64,000 nucleotides of DNA from Streptomyces echinatus (GCF_014203595.1 NZ_JACHJK010000021.1:1-64000); one strand, 5' to 3'. Shown: positions 17,195 through 29,600, counted from the first letter of the stretch. Numbers and translations are program-made. The notes: a model not told the origin generated them from the letters alone.

Positions 17195-17917
17195 TCAGCT
17201 ACGGCGGAAGCGTCCGAGCCAGGCGTGCACGTCGAGGAGTTCCGACGTGGTCGGGATGACGCCGCGCATGAGGGCCTCGTCGATCGACTCGACCGTCCAG
17301 CCGTCGGCGAAGCCGTCGCGCAAGTGGTCGGCGGAGCGCTTGAGGCCGGGCGGCTCGTCGTCGTCCGGAAGCGGCGCGGGTATCTCCTCGATGGCCTCGG
17401 CGAGGCGCGTCTGCATCTCGGCGGACCCCCGGTCGCTGATCGAGAGGATGTGCGCCACCGCCCCCGGGCGGCAGGCCCGGTGCAGGGCCGCCGCGTAGGA
17501 GCGCAGCATGTCGCCCTCGAAGGTGTGGGCGAGGCCGGAGTCGATCACGGTGTCGAAACGCCCTTCGTAGCCCTCGAGCCGGAGGGCGTCGGCGACTTCG
17601 AAGACGGCGTCGAGTCCGCGTGCCGCGGCCTTGTCCCGGGCGAGGGAGATCGCCGTCGGGGACAGGTCCAGCCCCGTGACCGCGTATCCCTTGCCGGCCA
17701 CGTGGAGGGCGTCCTCGCCCGTGCCGCAGCCCGCGTCGAGCACCGCGCCGCCGATGAGCCCCGCTTCCTCCAGGGCGACGTAGGCGGGCTGAGGCGCCCC
17801 GATGTCCCACGGCGGGCGCTTGCCGAACGGGCTCTCCCCGCGGTAGACGGCGTCGAACACCTCGGTCATCGCGGCAGGTCCGTCGGGTGCGCCGACAGGT
17901 TCAGTCATGGCTGCCAT
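17195..17917 (-). CDS. SAM-dependent methyltransferase (Ecm18-like candidate)
   Basis: About 240 residues, class I Rossmann methyltransferase: motif I AVLDAGCGTGEDAL, then VTGLDLSPTA and FDTVIDSGLAH. Short single-domain layout like thiopurine-type methyltransferases. In the echinomycin pathway a small SAM enzyme (Ecm18) S-methylates the disulfide of triostin A and rearranges it to a thioacetal; its usual neighbours are a CPxC flavoenzyme, a UvrA-like protein and NRPSs with methyl-Cys, all present here. The assignment is by context, not by a known unique motif. The ATG at 17917 follows AGGAGGCGACGCAATC; a second ATG at 17908 is in frame. Confidence 0.85.
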   Translation of the reverse strand: MAAMTEPVGAPDGPAAMTEVFDAVYRGESPFGKRPPWDIGAPQPAYVALEEAGLIGGAVLDAGCGTGEDALHVAGKGYAVTGLDLSPTAISLARDKAAARGLDAVFEVADALRLEGYEGRFDTVIDSGLAHTFEGDMLRSYAAALHRACRPGAVAHILSISDRGSAEMQTRLAEAIEEIPAPLPDDDEPPGLKRSADHLRDGFADGWTVESIDEALMRGVIPTTSELLDVHAWLGRFRRS

Positions 17918-17985
17918 GATTGCGTCGCCTCCTGGTGCGTCCTCGGTCTCTTGCGAATTTCTGTCACGGGCGCAACGGCCGCCGG

Positions 17986-18800
17986 TCAGCGCGAGCCGTA
18001 CTTGCGGACCGCGAGCGGGGCGAACACCGCGATCAGGCCGACCGACCAGGCCACGGTCTGCAGGACGTAGCTCGTCGCCGGCCCCCCGGTGAACAGTGCC
18101 CGCAGCGCGTTCACGGCCGCCGTCATGGGGCTGTGGGCGGCGTACGCCTGCAGCCAGCCCGGCATCGAGCCGGTCGGTACGAACGCCGAGGAGATCAGTG
18201 TGAACGGGAAGATCCACACACCGCCGACCGCCTGGGCGGCTTCCGGGTTGCGCACCGACAGCCCGAGGTAGGCGGCGAACCAGGACACCGCGTAGCCGAA
18301 GAGCAGCAACAGCAGCAGGCCGGCCAGCGCGGGCAGGAGTCCGCCCCGGAACCGGAAGCCGACGAGCAGGCCGACTCCCACGGTCACGCCGGCCACGCCG
18401 ACGTTGCGGAAGATCTCCGACAGCGTGCGTCCGAGGAGCACGGCGGTACGGCTCATCGGCATCGAGCGGAAGCGGTCCATGAGGCCCTCGTGCATCTCGG
18501 CGGCGACCCCGATGGTGGTGCCGGCGGCGGAGCCGTAGAGCGCCATCTGGACGAGGATCCCGGGCAGCAGGAACTGGGCGTAGCGTTCGCCGCCGACATC
18601 GATGGCGCCGCCGAAGACGTACGTGAACAGCAGGATGAACATCACCGGTTGGACCAGCGAGAACATCACCAGCTCGGGGCTGCGCAGCACGTGCCGTACG
18701 TTGCGCAGGGTCATCTGCCACACGTCGGAGCACCACCATGCGAGGGCGTTCCGCGACTGTGTGCAGGACGTGCCGCTCTCCCACGTCAGAGTGGTGGAGG

Positions 18801-18804
<4 letters not shown>
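17986..18804 (-). CDS. ABC-2 type transporter permease (DrrB-like)
   Basis: About 272 residues with six hydrophobic spans and the ABC-2 signature region (LISSAFVPTGSMPGWLQ, HSPMTAAVNALR). DrrB-type partner of the ATPase encoded just upstream, whose stop overlaps this ATG (ATGA). Such pumps export DNA-intercalating drugs such as daunorubicin. It is therefore likely to be self-resistance for the bisintercalator product of region B, together with the UvrA-like protein. Confidence 0.92.
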
Positions 18805-19784
<980 letters not shown>

Positions 19785-19848
19785 CTGCCGTGATTCCTTT
19801 CCTGATCCGACGCGCCCTGGCGTGGGTGGTGGCGGGGCGGCGACCGGT

Positions 19849-20787
19849 TCAGTGGTGCACGGCACCGAGCAACGCCGACATGTGGATGGCGTCGGCGGCC
19901 GCCGCGCCCGCCGCGGTCGACACGGTGACGGACTGCTTCCAGCGGCTGGTCAGGTCCCCGGCCGCGTACAGGCCCGGCACGCTGGTGCACTGAGAGGCGT
20001 CGACGCCGACGAATCCGGCGTCGTCGACCGTCAGCTTCAGTTCCTCGGCCGCGCGCTGCACGAGGGGTTGCTGTTGCTGTCGCGGCGTCCACACCAGGGT
20101 CTGCCGCTCCAGGATCCTGCCGTCGGCCAACTCGACCGCCTGCAGGGCGCCTTCGCGGTGGTGCAGGCGGCGGACCGTTCCCGCGACGACGTCACCTCCC
20201 CTGCTTCGCGCGGTCGCGCGAGCGGTCTCCAGGCCGGGCATGGACTCCTGGCAGATCGCGATCGTGTCCTCGCTCCAGGCCCGGAAGGCCACGGCCGACA
20301 GCGCCGCGAGTTCCGCGTTGTCGGCGACCGTCGCCCAGCGCCCGCCGGCGTTCTCCTCACCGTGGCAGAACGGGCAGTGGATCACGCTGCGGCCCCAGCA
20401 GGCCGCGAAGCCGTCCACGTCGGCCGGATGGACGTCGACGACACCGGTCGCGAGCAGGACGCTTCGGGCCTCGACGGCCTCACCGCCGCCGAGGGTGACC
20501 CGGAAGCCCCCGCCCGGGGCGAGGGAGACACTTTCGGCGTCGGCCTCCAGCCGCTCCACGGTCGGGTAGCGGGAGAGTTCCCGCCAGGCGCGCGCCCGGA
20601 ACTCGGCGGGCGGGACGCCGTCCATTCCGACGTGGCCGTGCACCCCCGGCGACGCGCTGTTGCGCGGTGCCCGCGGGCTGTCCACGACGGTCACCGGGTG
20701 CCGGTACCTGGCCAGGCTGAGCGCCGCGGTGAGCCCGGCGGGGCCGGCTCCCACGATCACGGTGGTGTGGTCGGCGTGCGAGGACAT
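19849..20787 (-). CDS. Thioredoxin-reductase-like dithiol oxidase (Ecm17-like)
   Basis: About 312 residues: FAD dinucleotide-binding GAGPAGLTAA at the N-terminus, redox motif CPFC in VIHCPFCHGEE, and a C-terminal GLYAAGDLTSRW. This is the layout of stand-alone FAD disulfide-forming enzymes such as HlmI, GliT and Ecm17, which oxidise two Cys thiols of a peptide to a disulfide. In this cluster the substrate would be the cross-ring pair of N-methyl-cysteines of a cyclic dimer. The ATG is preceded by GGAAGGGATCAGACCG. It lies directly upstream of the DrrA-like ATPase gene. Confidence 0.9.
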   Translation of the reverse strand: MSSHADHTTVIVGAGPAGLTAALSLARYRHPVTVVDSPRAPRNSASPGVHGHVGMDGVPPAEFRARAWRELSRYPTVERLEADAESVSLAPGGGFRVTLGGGEAVEARSVLLATGVVDVHPADVDGFAACWGRSVIHCPFCHGEENAGGRWATVADNAELAALSAVAFRAWSEDTIAICQESMPGLETARATARSRGGDVVAGTVRRLHHREGALQAVELADGRILERQTLVWTPRQQQQPLVQRAAEELKLTVDDAGFVGVDASQCTSVPGLYAAGDLTSRWKQSVTVSTAAGAAAADAIHMSALLGAVHH

Positions 20788-20991
20788 CGGTCTGATCCCT
20801 TCCGTCGGGCGGTGCGAGCGGGGTCCGTCCGCCGCGGGGAGCGGTCCGGCCGGTGCGCGATGGGGAACGCCGGGACGGGCTGCCGGCGGGAGGAGGCCGT
20901 CGGCCCGCATTGTGGTCGCCGCCGCGGTACCGGAGAGGGGCGGGCGAAAGAGGTGAGCCAGACAGTCGTGCGCCTGCGGCGGTAGGGGTGA

Positions 20992-21058
20992 GGCCGGCTC
21001 CCGGCCCGGCGGGAGCCGGCCGCGGTCGACGCCCCCGCCCCTGTCACCGGGCGGGGGC
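20992..21058 (-). terminator. Two tandem hairpins after the UvrA-like gene
   Basis: Two perfect inverted repeats lie just downstream of the UvrA-like gene stop (minus strand). One is GGCCGGCTCCC / GGGAGCCGGCC at 20992-21021 with an 8-base loop. The other is GCCCCCGCCC / GGGCGGGGGC at 21031-21058 with an 8-base loop. No U-tract follows, as is usual in Streptomyces. They probably separate or attenuate transcription between the UvrA-like gene and the oxidase gene. Confidence 0.6.
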
Positions 21059-21078
21059 AGGCGACGGGCCGCGTCGGG

Positions 21079-23457
<2,379 letters not shown>

Positions 23458-23615
23458 GGTGTCCCTCCCGTTGGTCGGACGCAGCACGTCTTCGTCATGC
23501 GACGTGGTGACGAGTTCCTGAACGTCCCGGTTCATGGGACTCAAGCGTATACCTGCAAAGTCGGTTGAGGGTTTGGCGGAAAACACCCGGAGATCTTGGG
23601 ATAAAGTCTCAAACC
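23458..23615. promoter_or_regulatory. Divergent promoter region with dyad, UvrA-like / MerR genes
   Basis: This intergenic region contains the dyad CTCAAGCG-N14-CGGTTGAG around 23540-23569, followed by a second pair GGTTTG (about 23570) and CAAACC (about 23611). A TTGGCG (23573-23578) and a GATAAA (23600-23605) are separated by 21 bases, a long spacer as in MerR-controlled promoters, and the MerR GTG lies about ten bases after it. Probable autoregulation and control of the resistance gene; the promoter assignment is tentative. Confidence 0.4.
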
Positions 23616-24395
23616 GTGAAGTACCTGCGTCCGTTCGACCTGGCCCGTGAGCACGGCATCTCCACCCAGGCGGTGCGCAACTACGAGCGGGACGGGTTCA
23701 TCCCGCTCGCCCGGCGCACCCCGTCCGGCTACCGCACCTACACCGAGACCCACGCCGCGGCCCTGCGCGCCTATCTGGCGCTCGTCCAGGCCTACGGGTA
23801 CGCCACGGGCGGGGAGATCATGCGGACGCTCAACACCGGCGACCTCGACGCCGCGCTGACGGCCGTCGACCGCGGCCACGCCCAGCTGTTGCGCGACCGA
23901 AGCACGCTGGACGCGGTGGGGCGGGCGGTGGAGCACCTCACCTCCGGGCCCGCCCCCGGCCCCGCCCACACGTCCGCCGGCAGCGAACCGCTCAGCATCG
24001 GCGAACTCGCGCGCCGTCTGGGGGTGACCGCGGCGACCCTGCGGAACTGGGAAGCGGTGGGCATCCTCACCCCCGCCCGGGAGCCGGTCACCGGCCACCG
24101 CTCGTACGGCGCCACGGACGTGCGCGACGCCGAGCTGACCCATCTCCTCAGGCGCGGGGGCTACCCGCTGGAGCACATCCGCACGGTGGTCCGGCAGATC
24201 CGCACGGCCGGCGGCACCGAGGCGCTGTCCGCCGCCCTCGACGACTGGCGGCGACGGCTCACGGCCCGCGGTGTGTCCATGCTCGACGCGGCGGCCCAGC
24301 TCGGCGGGTACGTGGCCCTCCTGGGGGTCGCCCCGGCCGGACCGACGGCCGGCGCGGAACCGGCTCCCGCGCCGGGGTACTCCCCGACGGTTTGA
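23616..24395 (+). CDS. Regulator with two tandem MerR DNA-binding domains
   Basis: About 259 residues from a GTG. The first half starts FDLAREHGISTQAVRNYERD and continues as a MerR winged helix (RTPSGYRTYTE). The second half repeats the layout with LSIGELARRLGVTAATLRNW and TGHRSYGATDVRDAEL. A linker rich in Pro and Gly joins them. MerR proteins usually carry one such domain and dimerise through a coiled coil, so this is a fused tandem form. No drug-binding GyrI-like or metal-binding Cys cluster is seen. Divergent from the UvrA-like gene, so it is inferred to sense the product or stress and control resistance. Confidence 0.88.
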   Translation: MKYLRPFDLAREHGISTQAVRNYERDGFIPLARRTPSGYRTYTETHAAALRAYLALVQAYGYATGGEIMRTLNTGDLDAALTAVDRGHAQLLRDRSTLDAVGRAVEHLTSGPAPGPAHTSAGSEPLSIGELARRLGVTAATLRNWEAVGILTPAREPVTGHRSYGATDVRDAELTHLLRRGGYPLEHIRTVVRQIRTAGGTEALSAALDDWRRRLTARGVSMLDAAAQLGGYVALLGVAPAGPTAGAEPAPAPGYSPTV

Positions 24396-24463
24396 GACCT
24401 CGCGGCCCGGCGGGCCCGCCCGCCGCACCGACGGCATCGCCGTAAGCCTCAACGGGTCTTTCA

Positions 24464-25672
24464 ATGATTCGATTGACAGACATGAGCAAGGACTTTCACG
24501 ACCTTCCCGTGGCCTCGTGCGCTGTACTGGCGCTCGGCGAACCCACCCACCGGGAACCCGCCTTCGGGTGGGTGCGCAACGAGCTGTTCGCCCGGCTGGC
24601 CGGCCTCGGCTTCCGCTCGATCGCCCTGGAGACCGACCGCGTGGCCGCGCTGCGCGTCGACGACTTCGTCAAGGGCGGCGACGGGGATCTCGACGAGGTG
24701 GCGCGGGACGGCTTCTCCCACGACTTCGGGAACCTGGAGACCAACCGGCGCCTCGTCGCCTGGATGCGGGACCACAACGCGGGCCTGCCGCCGGAGGAGC
24801 AGCTGAGCTTCTACGGCTTCGACGCCCCGACGGAGACGACCAGCGCCCCCAGCCCGCGGCGCTTCCTCGAACACGCCCGGGACTATCTGGGGCTCGACCT
24901 CGACCTCGCCGGGCTGCTCGGCGCGGACGAGCAGTGGAGCCGTACGGAGGCGGTGATGGATCCGGCCATGTCGGTCGGCGCCACGCCCGAGGCCGAGCGG
25001 CTGTGGTCCCTCGCCGACGACATGCTCACCCTGCTCCACTCCAACGCCGCCGAGCGGATCGCGCAGACCTCGGGCGCGGAGTGGCTCCGGGCCAGGACAC
25101 ATCTCACCGCCGGCCTCGGTCTGCTGCGCTACCACCGGCAGGCGGCCCAGCGCCTGGAGAACAACGCCCGGCTGTCCCGGCTGTTCGCCACCCGGGACGC
25201 GCTCATGGCGCAGAACCTCCTCGACATCCGCAGCATCGAGGGCCGCCGGGGCGCGACGCTGGTCTCCGCCCACAACGTGCACCTCCAGCGGACCCCGAGC
25301 AGCTGGAGCCTGGGCGACCTGAGCGTCAGCTGGCCCGGGGCCGGCACCGTCGTGGCACCGCTGCTGGGCGAGCAGTACCTCTTCGTCGTCGGCAGCCTGG
25401 GCCGCAGCGAGGCCCTCGGGCTGGGCGACCCCGAGCCGGGCACCTACGAGAGCCACCTGCAGGACCACGTCACCGACTGGGCTCTCGTCCCCGCCGGCAC
25501 GGTCGCCGCCGGCCGGTCCCGGACGGACACCACCCCGCAGCAGGGCTACTTCCCGCTCGACCAGACCACCCTGGCCACCGCCGACGCGGCCCTGCACGTC
25601 GGCGACGGCGCCGCCGTCACCCGGTCGGGGGACCGTCGGCGCGTACCCGCCGGCGCCGGGAGCGGCCACTGA
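24464..25672 (+). CDS. Erythromycin esterase family protein
   Basis: About 402 residues. The ALGEPTHREPAFGW segment, GFRSIALETDR, FYGFDAP and SAHNVHLQR match the EreA/EreB fold, whose Glu and His residues form the hydrolytic site. EreA-like proteins open macrolactone esters; many homologues in Streptomyces have no known substrate. The start is uncertain: ATG at 24464, or ATG at 24482 giving MSKDFHD; neither has a good ribosome binding site. It lies between the MerR gene and the aromatic A-T gene on the same strand. If it acts on the depsipeptide lactone it could be a linearising self-protection enzyme, but this is only inference. Confidence 0.8.
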   Translation: MIRLTDMSKDFHDLPVASCAVLALGEPTHREPAFGWVRNELFARLAGLGFRSIALETDRVAALRVDDFVKGGDGDLDEVARDGFSHDFGNLETNRRLVAWMRDHNAGLPPEEQLSFYGFDAPTETTSAPSPRRFLEHARDYLGLDLDLAGLLGADEQWSRTEAVMDPAMSVGATPEAERLWSLADDMLTLLHSNAAERIAQTSGAEWLRARTHLTAGLGLLRYHRQAAQRLENNARLSRLFATRDALMAQNLLDIRSIEGRRGATLVSAHNVHLQRTPSSWSLGDLSVSWPGAGTVVAPLLGEQYLFVVGSLGRSEALGLGDPEPGTYESHLQDHVTDWALVPAGTVAAGRSRTDTTPQQGYFPLDQTTLATADAALHVGDGAAVTRSGDRRRVPAGAGSGH

Positions 25673-25761
25673 CAGAGACGGGAAGGATTCGCCGGGCTCC
25701 CCGGTCGCCGGAGATTAGATTCGCCGTCGATCAGGGAGCCTCCCGAAGGAGCTGACTGCGC

Positions 25762-27522
25762 TTGAACACGGTGCCGGCACTGTTCGAGTCAATCGTCGCC
25801 CGCCGGGGCGGAGAGCCCGCCCTCATCGACGGCGACAGCACCCTCGGCTACGCGGAGCTGAACACCCGGGTCAACCGGCTCGCCCGCAGGCTCATCGCGC
25901 ACGGTGTCGGACCCGACTCTCTCGTCGCGGTCGCGATGCCGAAGTCGAACGAGCTGATCGTGGCGATCCTGGCGGTGCTCAAGGCCGGCGGCGCCTACCT
26001 GCCGCTCGACCCGGGATATCCGGCGGAACGCCTGTCGTTCATGCTGTCCGACGCGCGGCCGGTGCTGCTGCTGCGGTCCTCCTCGGTGGCGCCCCTCGGG
26101 GTGGGCCCGGAGGAACTCGTCCTCGACGACCCGGCGTTCCGCGCGCAATGCGCGGCTCTGCCGGGGCACGACGTCGCCCAGCACGAGCGCCGTGCCGCGC
26201 TGCGCCCCGAGCACCTGATGTACGTCATCTACACCTCGGGGTCGACCGGAACGCCCAAGGGTGTCGCCGTGCCGCACAGCGGAGTGCGCGACATGGCCGA
26301 CACACAGGCGGCCTTCCTGCGGGCGGGCCCGGGCGACCGCGTGCTCCAGTGGGCGTCCATCAGTTTCGACGCCGCCTTCTGGGACGTGTCCCTGGCGCTG
26401 CTGTCCGGGGCGGCCCTCGTGATGGTGCCCGCCGACGACCTGCTGCCGGGCCATCCGCTGTGGAACACCTTGCTCAAGTACGGCATCACCCACGCGGTAC
26501 TGCCGCCGGTGGCGCTCAGTGAGACCGACGCCGAGGACGTACTGCTCGGCGGGACCGTCATGTCCACAGGGGACAGCTGTACGCCGACACTGGTGCGCAA
26601 GTGGTCACCGAAGCGGCGGATGTTCAACGGCTACGGTCCGACCGAGGTGACCGTCGGGGCGACGATCGGCGGCCCGGTGCGTGACGCCGGTGACATCGGG
26701 ATCGGCATGCCGTGGATCGGCAACGAGGTGTACGTGCTCGACGAGTGCCTGAGCCCGGTGCCGCCCGGCACGGAGGGCGAGCTGTACATCGCGGGCAGCG
26801 GGCTGGCGCGCGGCTATCTCAACCGGTTCCAAGCGACCGCGGCGAAGTTCGTGGCCGACCCGTTCGGTCCGCCCGGCAGCCGGATGTACCGCACGGGCGA
26901 CCTGGGCCGCAGGGGGCGGGACGGCGAGCTGTTCTTCGCGGGCCGCGCGGACGGCCAGGTGAAGCTGCGCGGTTTCCGCGTCGAACTCGGGGAGATCGAG
27001 ACCCGGCTCGCCGCCCATCCCGCGGTGGACGTCGCCGTCGCCGTGGTGCGGGGTGAGCTGGCCGACGCGCATGTGGTCGGCTACGTCACCACCACGGCGC
27101 CGGTGGAGCCGGGTGACCTGCGCGCCCATGTCGCCGAGGCGCTGCCCGCGCACATGGTGCCCGCACGGGTCACGGTGCTGGAGCGGTTCCCGACACTCGC
27201 CAACGGCAAGATCGACCGGGAGGCCCTGCCGCGGCCGGACGCGGCGGCAGAGGGACTCCGGGACGGCGAACGGGCGCCGGACGCCGTCGAGGCGGTCGGC
27301 TGCGCGGCCGTGGTCTGCGCGATCGTGCGGGACGTCCTCGGGATCCCGGAGGCGAGCCTCACCGACAACTTCTTCCAGCTCGGCGGGCACTCCGTGCAGG
27401 CGACCAGGCTGGCCGCCCGGATACGGGAGCGGTTCGAGGTCGCGCTGTCGATCCGGACCGTGCTGGAGGCGGCGACGATCGGCGAACTGGCTGCGGCCGT
27501 CGAGAGCCGGCTGTCCGGCTGA
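25762..27522 (+). CDS. Free-standing A-T didomain, aromatic code (tryptophan-loading candidate)
   Basis: About 586 residues. Adenylation motifs YTSGSTGTPKG, YRTGDLGRRG and ANGKIDREAL; carrier FFQLGGHSVQATRL. The code read by hand is D-A-W-V-M-T-G-V-G-K; DAW is seen with Phe and Trp. In quinoxaline and 3-hydroxyquinaldate pathways an A-T protein (Ecm12, TioK) loads Trp for beta-hydroxylation by a P450. The P450 at 27529-28716 converges tail to tail six bases away, and a short TDO follows at 28905. The start is TTG after CGAAGGAGCTGACTGCGC. Confidence 0.9.
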   Translation: MNTVPALFESIVARRGGEPALIDGDSTLGYAELNTRVNRLARRLIAHGVGPDSLVAVAMPKSNELIVAILAVLKAGGAYLPLDPGYPAERLSFMLSDARPVLLLRSSSVAPLGVGPEELVLDDPAFRAQCAALPGHDVAQHERRAALRPEHLMYVIYTSGSTGTPKGVAVPHSGVRDMADTQAAFLRAGPGDRVLQWASISFDAAFWDVSLALLSGAALVMVPADDLLPGHPLWNTLLKYGITHAVLPPVALSETDAEDVLLGGTVMSTGDSCTPTLVRKWSPKRRMFNGYGPTEVTVGATIGGPVRDAGDIGIGMPWIGNEVYVLDECLSPVPPGTEGELYIAGSGLARGYLNRFQATAAKFVADPFGPPGSRMYRTGDLGRRGRDGELFFAGRADGQVKLRGFRVELGEIETRLAAHPAVDVAVAVVRGELADAHVVGYVTTTAPVEPGDLRAHVAEALPAHMVPARVTVLERFPTLANGKIDREALPRPDAAAEGLRDGERAPDAVEAVGCAAVVCAIVRDVLGIPEASLTDNFFQLGGHSVQATRLAARIRERFEVALSIRTVLEAATIGELAAAVESRLSG

Positions 27523-27528
27523 CGGCCG

Positions 27529-28716
27529 TCAGCGGAAGTCGACCGGCAGGCTGCTGTAACCGTTCAGGAAGTTGGAGTAGATCGGTGTGGGCTCGCCGCA
27601 CACCTCGATCCCGTCGACCGACTCGGTGAGTGCGCTCAGCAGTGCGCGCAGCTCCGCCCGGCCGAGGAACGCGCCGACGCAGAAGTGCGGGCCGTGGCCG
27701 AAGGAGAGGTGCTTGTTGGGCGAGCGGGCCGGGTCGAACCGGCGCGGCCGGTCGAACACCTCCTCGTCGTTGTTGGCGGAGGTGTTCCACAGCGTCACGA
27801 TGTCGCCCGCGCGCACCCGCCGGCCGCCGATCTCCATGTCCCGGATCGCGGTGCGGGCGAAGTGCCTGGCCGGCGTGGCCCAGCGCAGGACCTCCTCGAC
27901 CGCCGTGTCGATCTCGGACGCCCCTTCGCGCAGCGCCCGCCACTGGGCGGGATGCTCGGCGAAGGTCTTCACCGCGCAGATCGCGGACACGCGGGAGGAC
28001 TCGTCGCCGCCGAGCACGAGGCTGTAGCAGTTGAGCGCGACCTCCTCCAGCGTCAGCGGGCCGTCTCCCACCTCCGCCGTGGCGATCATGCTGATGACGT
28101 CGTCGCCGGGGTCGGCGCGGCGGTGCCGGGCGAGGTCCATGAAGTAGCCGATGAGCTCGTTCCGGGCCTCCAGGGAGTCCAGCCGGTCGGACTCGGCGTC
28201 CTCCGAGGAGAGGGCCAGCTTGTTCCAGCGCAGCAGCTTCTCGCGGTCCGCCTCCGGAATGGAGAGCAAATCGCAGATCGTGTTCATCGGAATGTGCTCG
28301 GCGACCTCCGCCGCGAAGTCGAACTCACCCTGCCTGGTGACGGACTTGATGAGCCGTGACGTGCGTTCCCATATCTTCTGTTCGACCGCGCCGAGTACGC
28401 GCGGGGAGAAGGCGCGCAGCATCAGGTTGCGCAGCTCGCGGTGGCGGGGCCGGTCGGTGACCGCGAGCATCTTGCCGCCGGCCGAGTCACCGCCGCTCAG
28501 CAGGACGTCCAGCACGGTCCCGCGCGCGGAACTCAGGGAGCGTACGTCGGCGTAGCAGGCCAGCACGTCCGCGTGGCGGGCGACGACCCAGAACCCGGGG
28601 TCCCCCTCGTGCCAGTACACGGGCCGGGACTTCCGCACCTGACGCCAGAACTCGTATGCGTCGTGCCGTACGAAGGCGGTCGCGTCGGTCAGGTCCAGCT
28701 CGGTCAGGGTGGTCAT
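27529..28716 (-). CDS. Cytochrome P450, carrier-bound amino acid beta-hydroxylase type
   Basis: About 395 residues. Heme loop FGHGPHFCVGAFLGR, K-helix EEVLRW, and I-helix LGGDESSRVS in which the acid and hydroxyl pair are kept, unlike the P450 at 5659. The sequence pattern is that of NovI-type (CYP163) enzymes, which hydroxylate the beta carbon of an aromatic amino acid bound to an A-T didomain protein. With its A-T neighbour it is inferred to make beta-hydroxy-tryptophan for the chromophore. The ATG start has no visible Shine-Dalgarno sequence; the promoter lies in the 188-base divergent gap shared with the second TDO. Confidence 0.92.
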   Translation of the reverse strand: MTTLTELDLTDATAFVRHDAYEFWRQVRKSRPVYWHEGDPGFWVVARHADVLACYADVRSLSSARGTVLDVLLSGGDSAGGKMLAVTDRPRHRELRNLMLRAFSPRVLGAVEQKIWERTSRLIKSVTRQGEFDFAAEVAEHIPMNTICDLLSIPEADREKLLRWNKLALSSEDAESDRLDSLEARNELIGYFMDLARHRRADPGDDVISMIATAEVGDGPLTLEEVALNCYSLVLGGDESSRVSAICAVKTFAEHPAQWRALREGASEIDTAVEEVLRWATPARHFARTAIRDMEIGGRRVRAGDIVTLWNTSANNDEEVFDRPRRFDPARSPNKHLSFGHGPHFCVGAFLGRAELRALLSALTESVDGIEVCGEPTPIYSNFLNGYSSLPVDFR

Positions 28717-28775
28717 GCCCGAATCGTGACATCGGCGGCGCCGGCGCCGGGAATTTCTTGCGCGGGTCTTTCCTC

Positions 28776-28889
28776 TTGAATGAGAGACGAAAGATTGCAG
28801 ATCAGCTGGTTCCTTTCCGTGTCACGCTCAGGCACATGGGTCGACGGATGCGCCGGATTGTCCGGCCGCGACCGGCCGGCCACCTATGA
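28776..28889 (+). other. Short leader ORF resembling the N-terminus of the first TDO
   Basis: A 37-codon frame from TTG at 28776 to TGA at 28887-28889, in the same frame as the TDO gene that begins 15 bases later. Its start (N-E-R-R-K-I-A-D-Q) is nearly identical to residues 2-10 of the first TDO (N-E-K-R-K-I-A-D-Q), with further shared R, L and R at equal spacing. The DNA differs partly at silent positions. No ribosome binding site is seen before the TTG. It could be a translated leader, a relic of an N-terminal extension cut off by a stop, or a shared regulatory sequence. Confidence 0.5.
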
Positions 28890-28904
28890 CGAGGAGGCGG
28901 CGTC

Positions 28905-29600
28905 TTGGGCACTCTGACATACGCGGGATATCTCCAGATGGAGACTCTGCTTTCGCTCCAGGAGCCGCGGACCCCACATACGGCCGGCCGCGCGGTCCTC
29001 CTGGCCGAGCAGTTCTTCATCATCACCCACCAGTCCTGCGAGCTGTGGCTGAAGCAGCTCGGGACCGACCTGGACGCGGCTGCCGAGGCGCTCCTGCCGC
29101 CCTGTGACACGCACGATCTGGAGCTGGGGCTGGAGTTCCTGCTGCGGGCCGGCGAGGTGATACGGGTGCTGCAGCAGCAGACGCTGGTGCTGGAGAAACT
29201 GCCGCTGCGGTACTTCGCCGAGTTCCGGGCCTATCTGGACACGGCGAGCGGCGCGCAGTCGACGCAGTTCCGGCGGCTGACCACGCTGCTGGGCAACAGC
29301 CACCACCAGGGTGCTCTCTACGAGGCGTTCGCGGCGGCGGTCGAGTACCACGGGCAGTCCGTGAACGACGTGTGCCGGCGTGGTGTGGAGCTGGGCGTGC
29401 TGCACCGCCTCGCGGAAGCGCTGGTGGACCTGGGGAACGGGTACTGGCACTGGAAGGTGGCGCACCTGGCGCTGGTGTCGAAGATGGTCGGGGAGCAGAG
29501 CGGGACCGGCGGGTCGAGCGGTGTCGACTTCCTTGCCCGCCGAGTCACCCGGCCCTTCCCCGAACTTCGCCGGCTGCGCGGGAAGGTGCACCACCCGTAG
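28905..29600 (+). CDS. Tryptophan 2,3-dioxygenase, short form
   Basis: About 231 residues, shorter than standard TDO (about 280-300), as in quinoxaline-type chromophore clusters. Substrate His kept in FFIITHQSCELWLKQL; Arg in STQFRRLTTLLGN; heme region WHWKVAHLALVSKMVGEQ followed by SGTGGSSG. The stretch between the LLGN motif and the heme helix is much reduced. The start is TTG after GAGGAGG with a seven-base gap. In context its substrate is inferred to be beta-hydroxy-tryptophan (as Ecm11/TioF), giving an N-formyl-beta-hydroxykynurenine. It is divergent from the P450. Confidence 0.9.
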   Translation: MGTLTYAGYLQMETLLSLQEPRTPHTAGRAVLLAEQFFIITHQSCELWLKQLGTDLDAAAEALLPPCDTHDLELGLEFLLRAGEVIRVLQQQTLVLEKLPLRYFAEFRAYLDTASGAQSTQFRRLTTLLGNSHHQGALYEAFAAAVEYHGQSVNDVCRRGVELGVLHRLAEALVDLGNGYWHWKVAHLALVSKMVGEQSGTGGSSGVDFLARRVTRPFPELRRLRGKVHHP

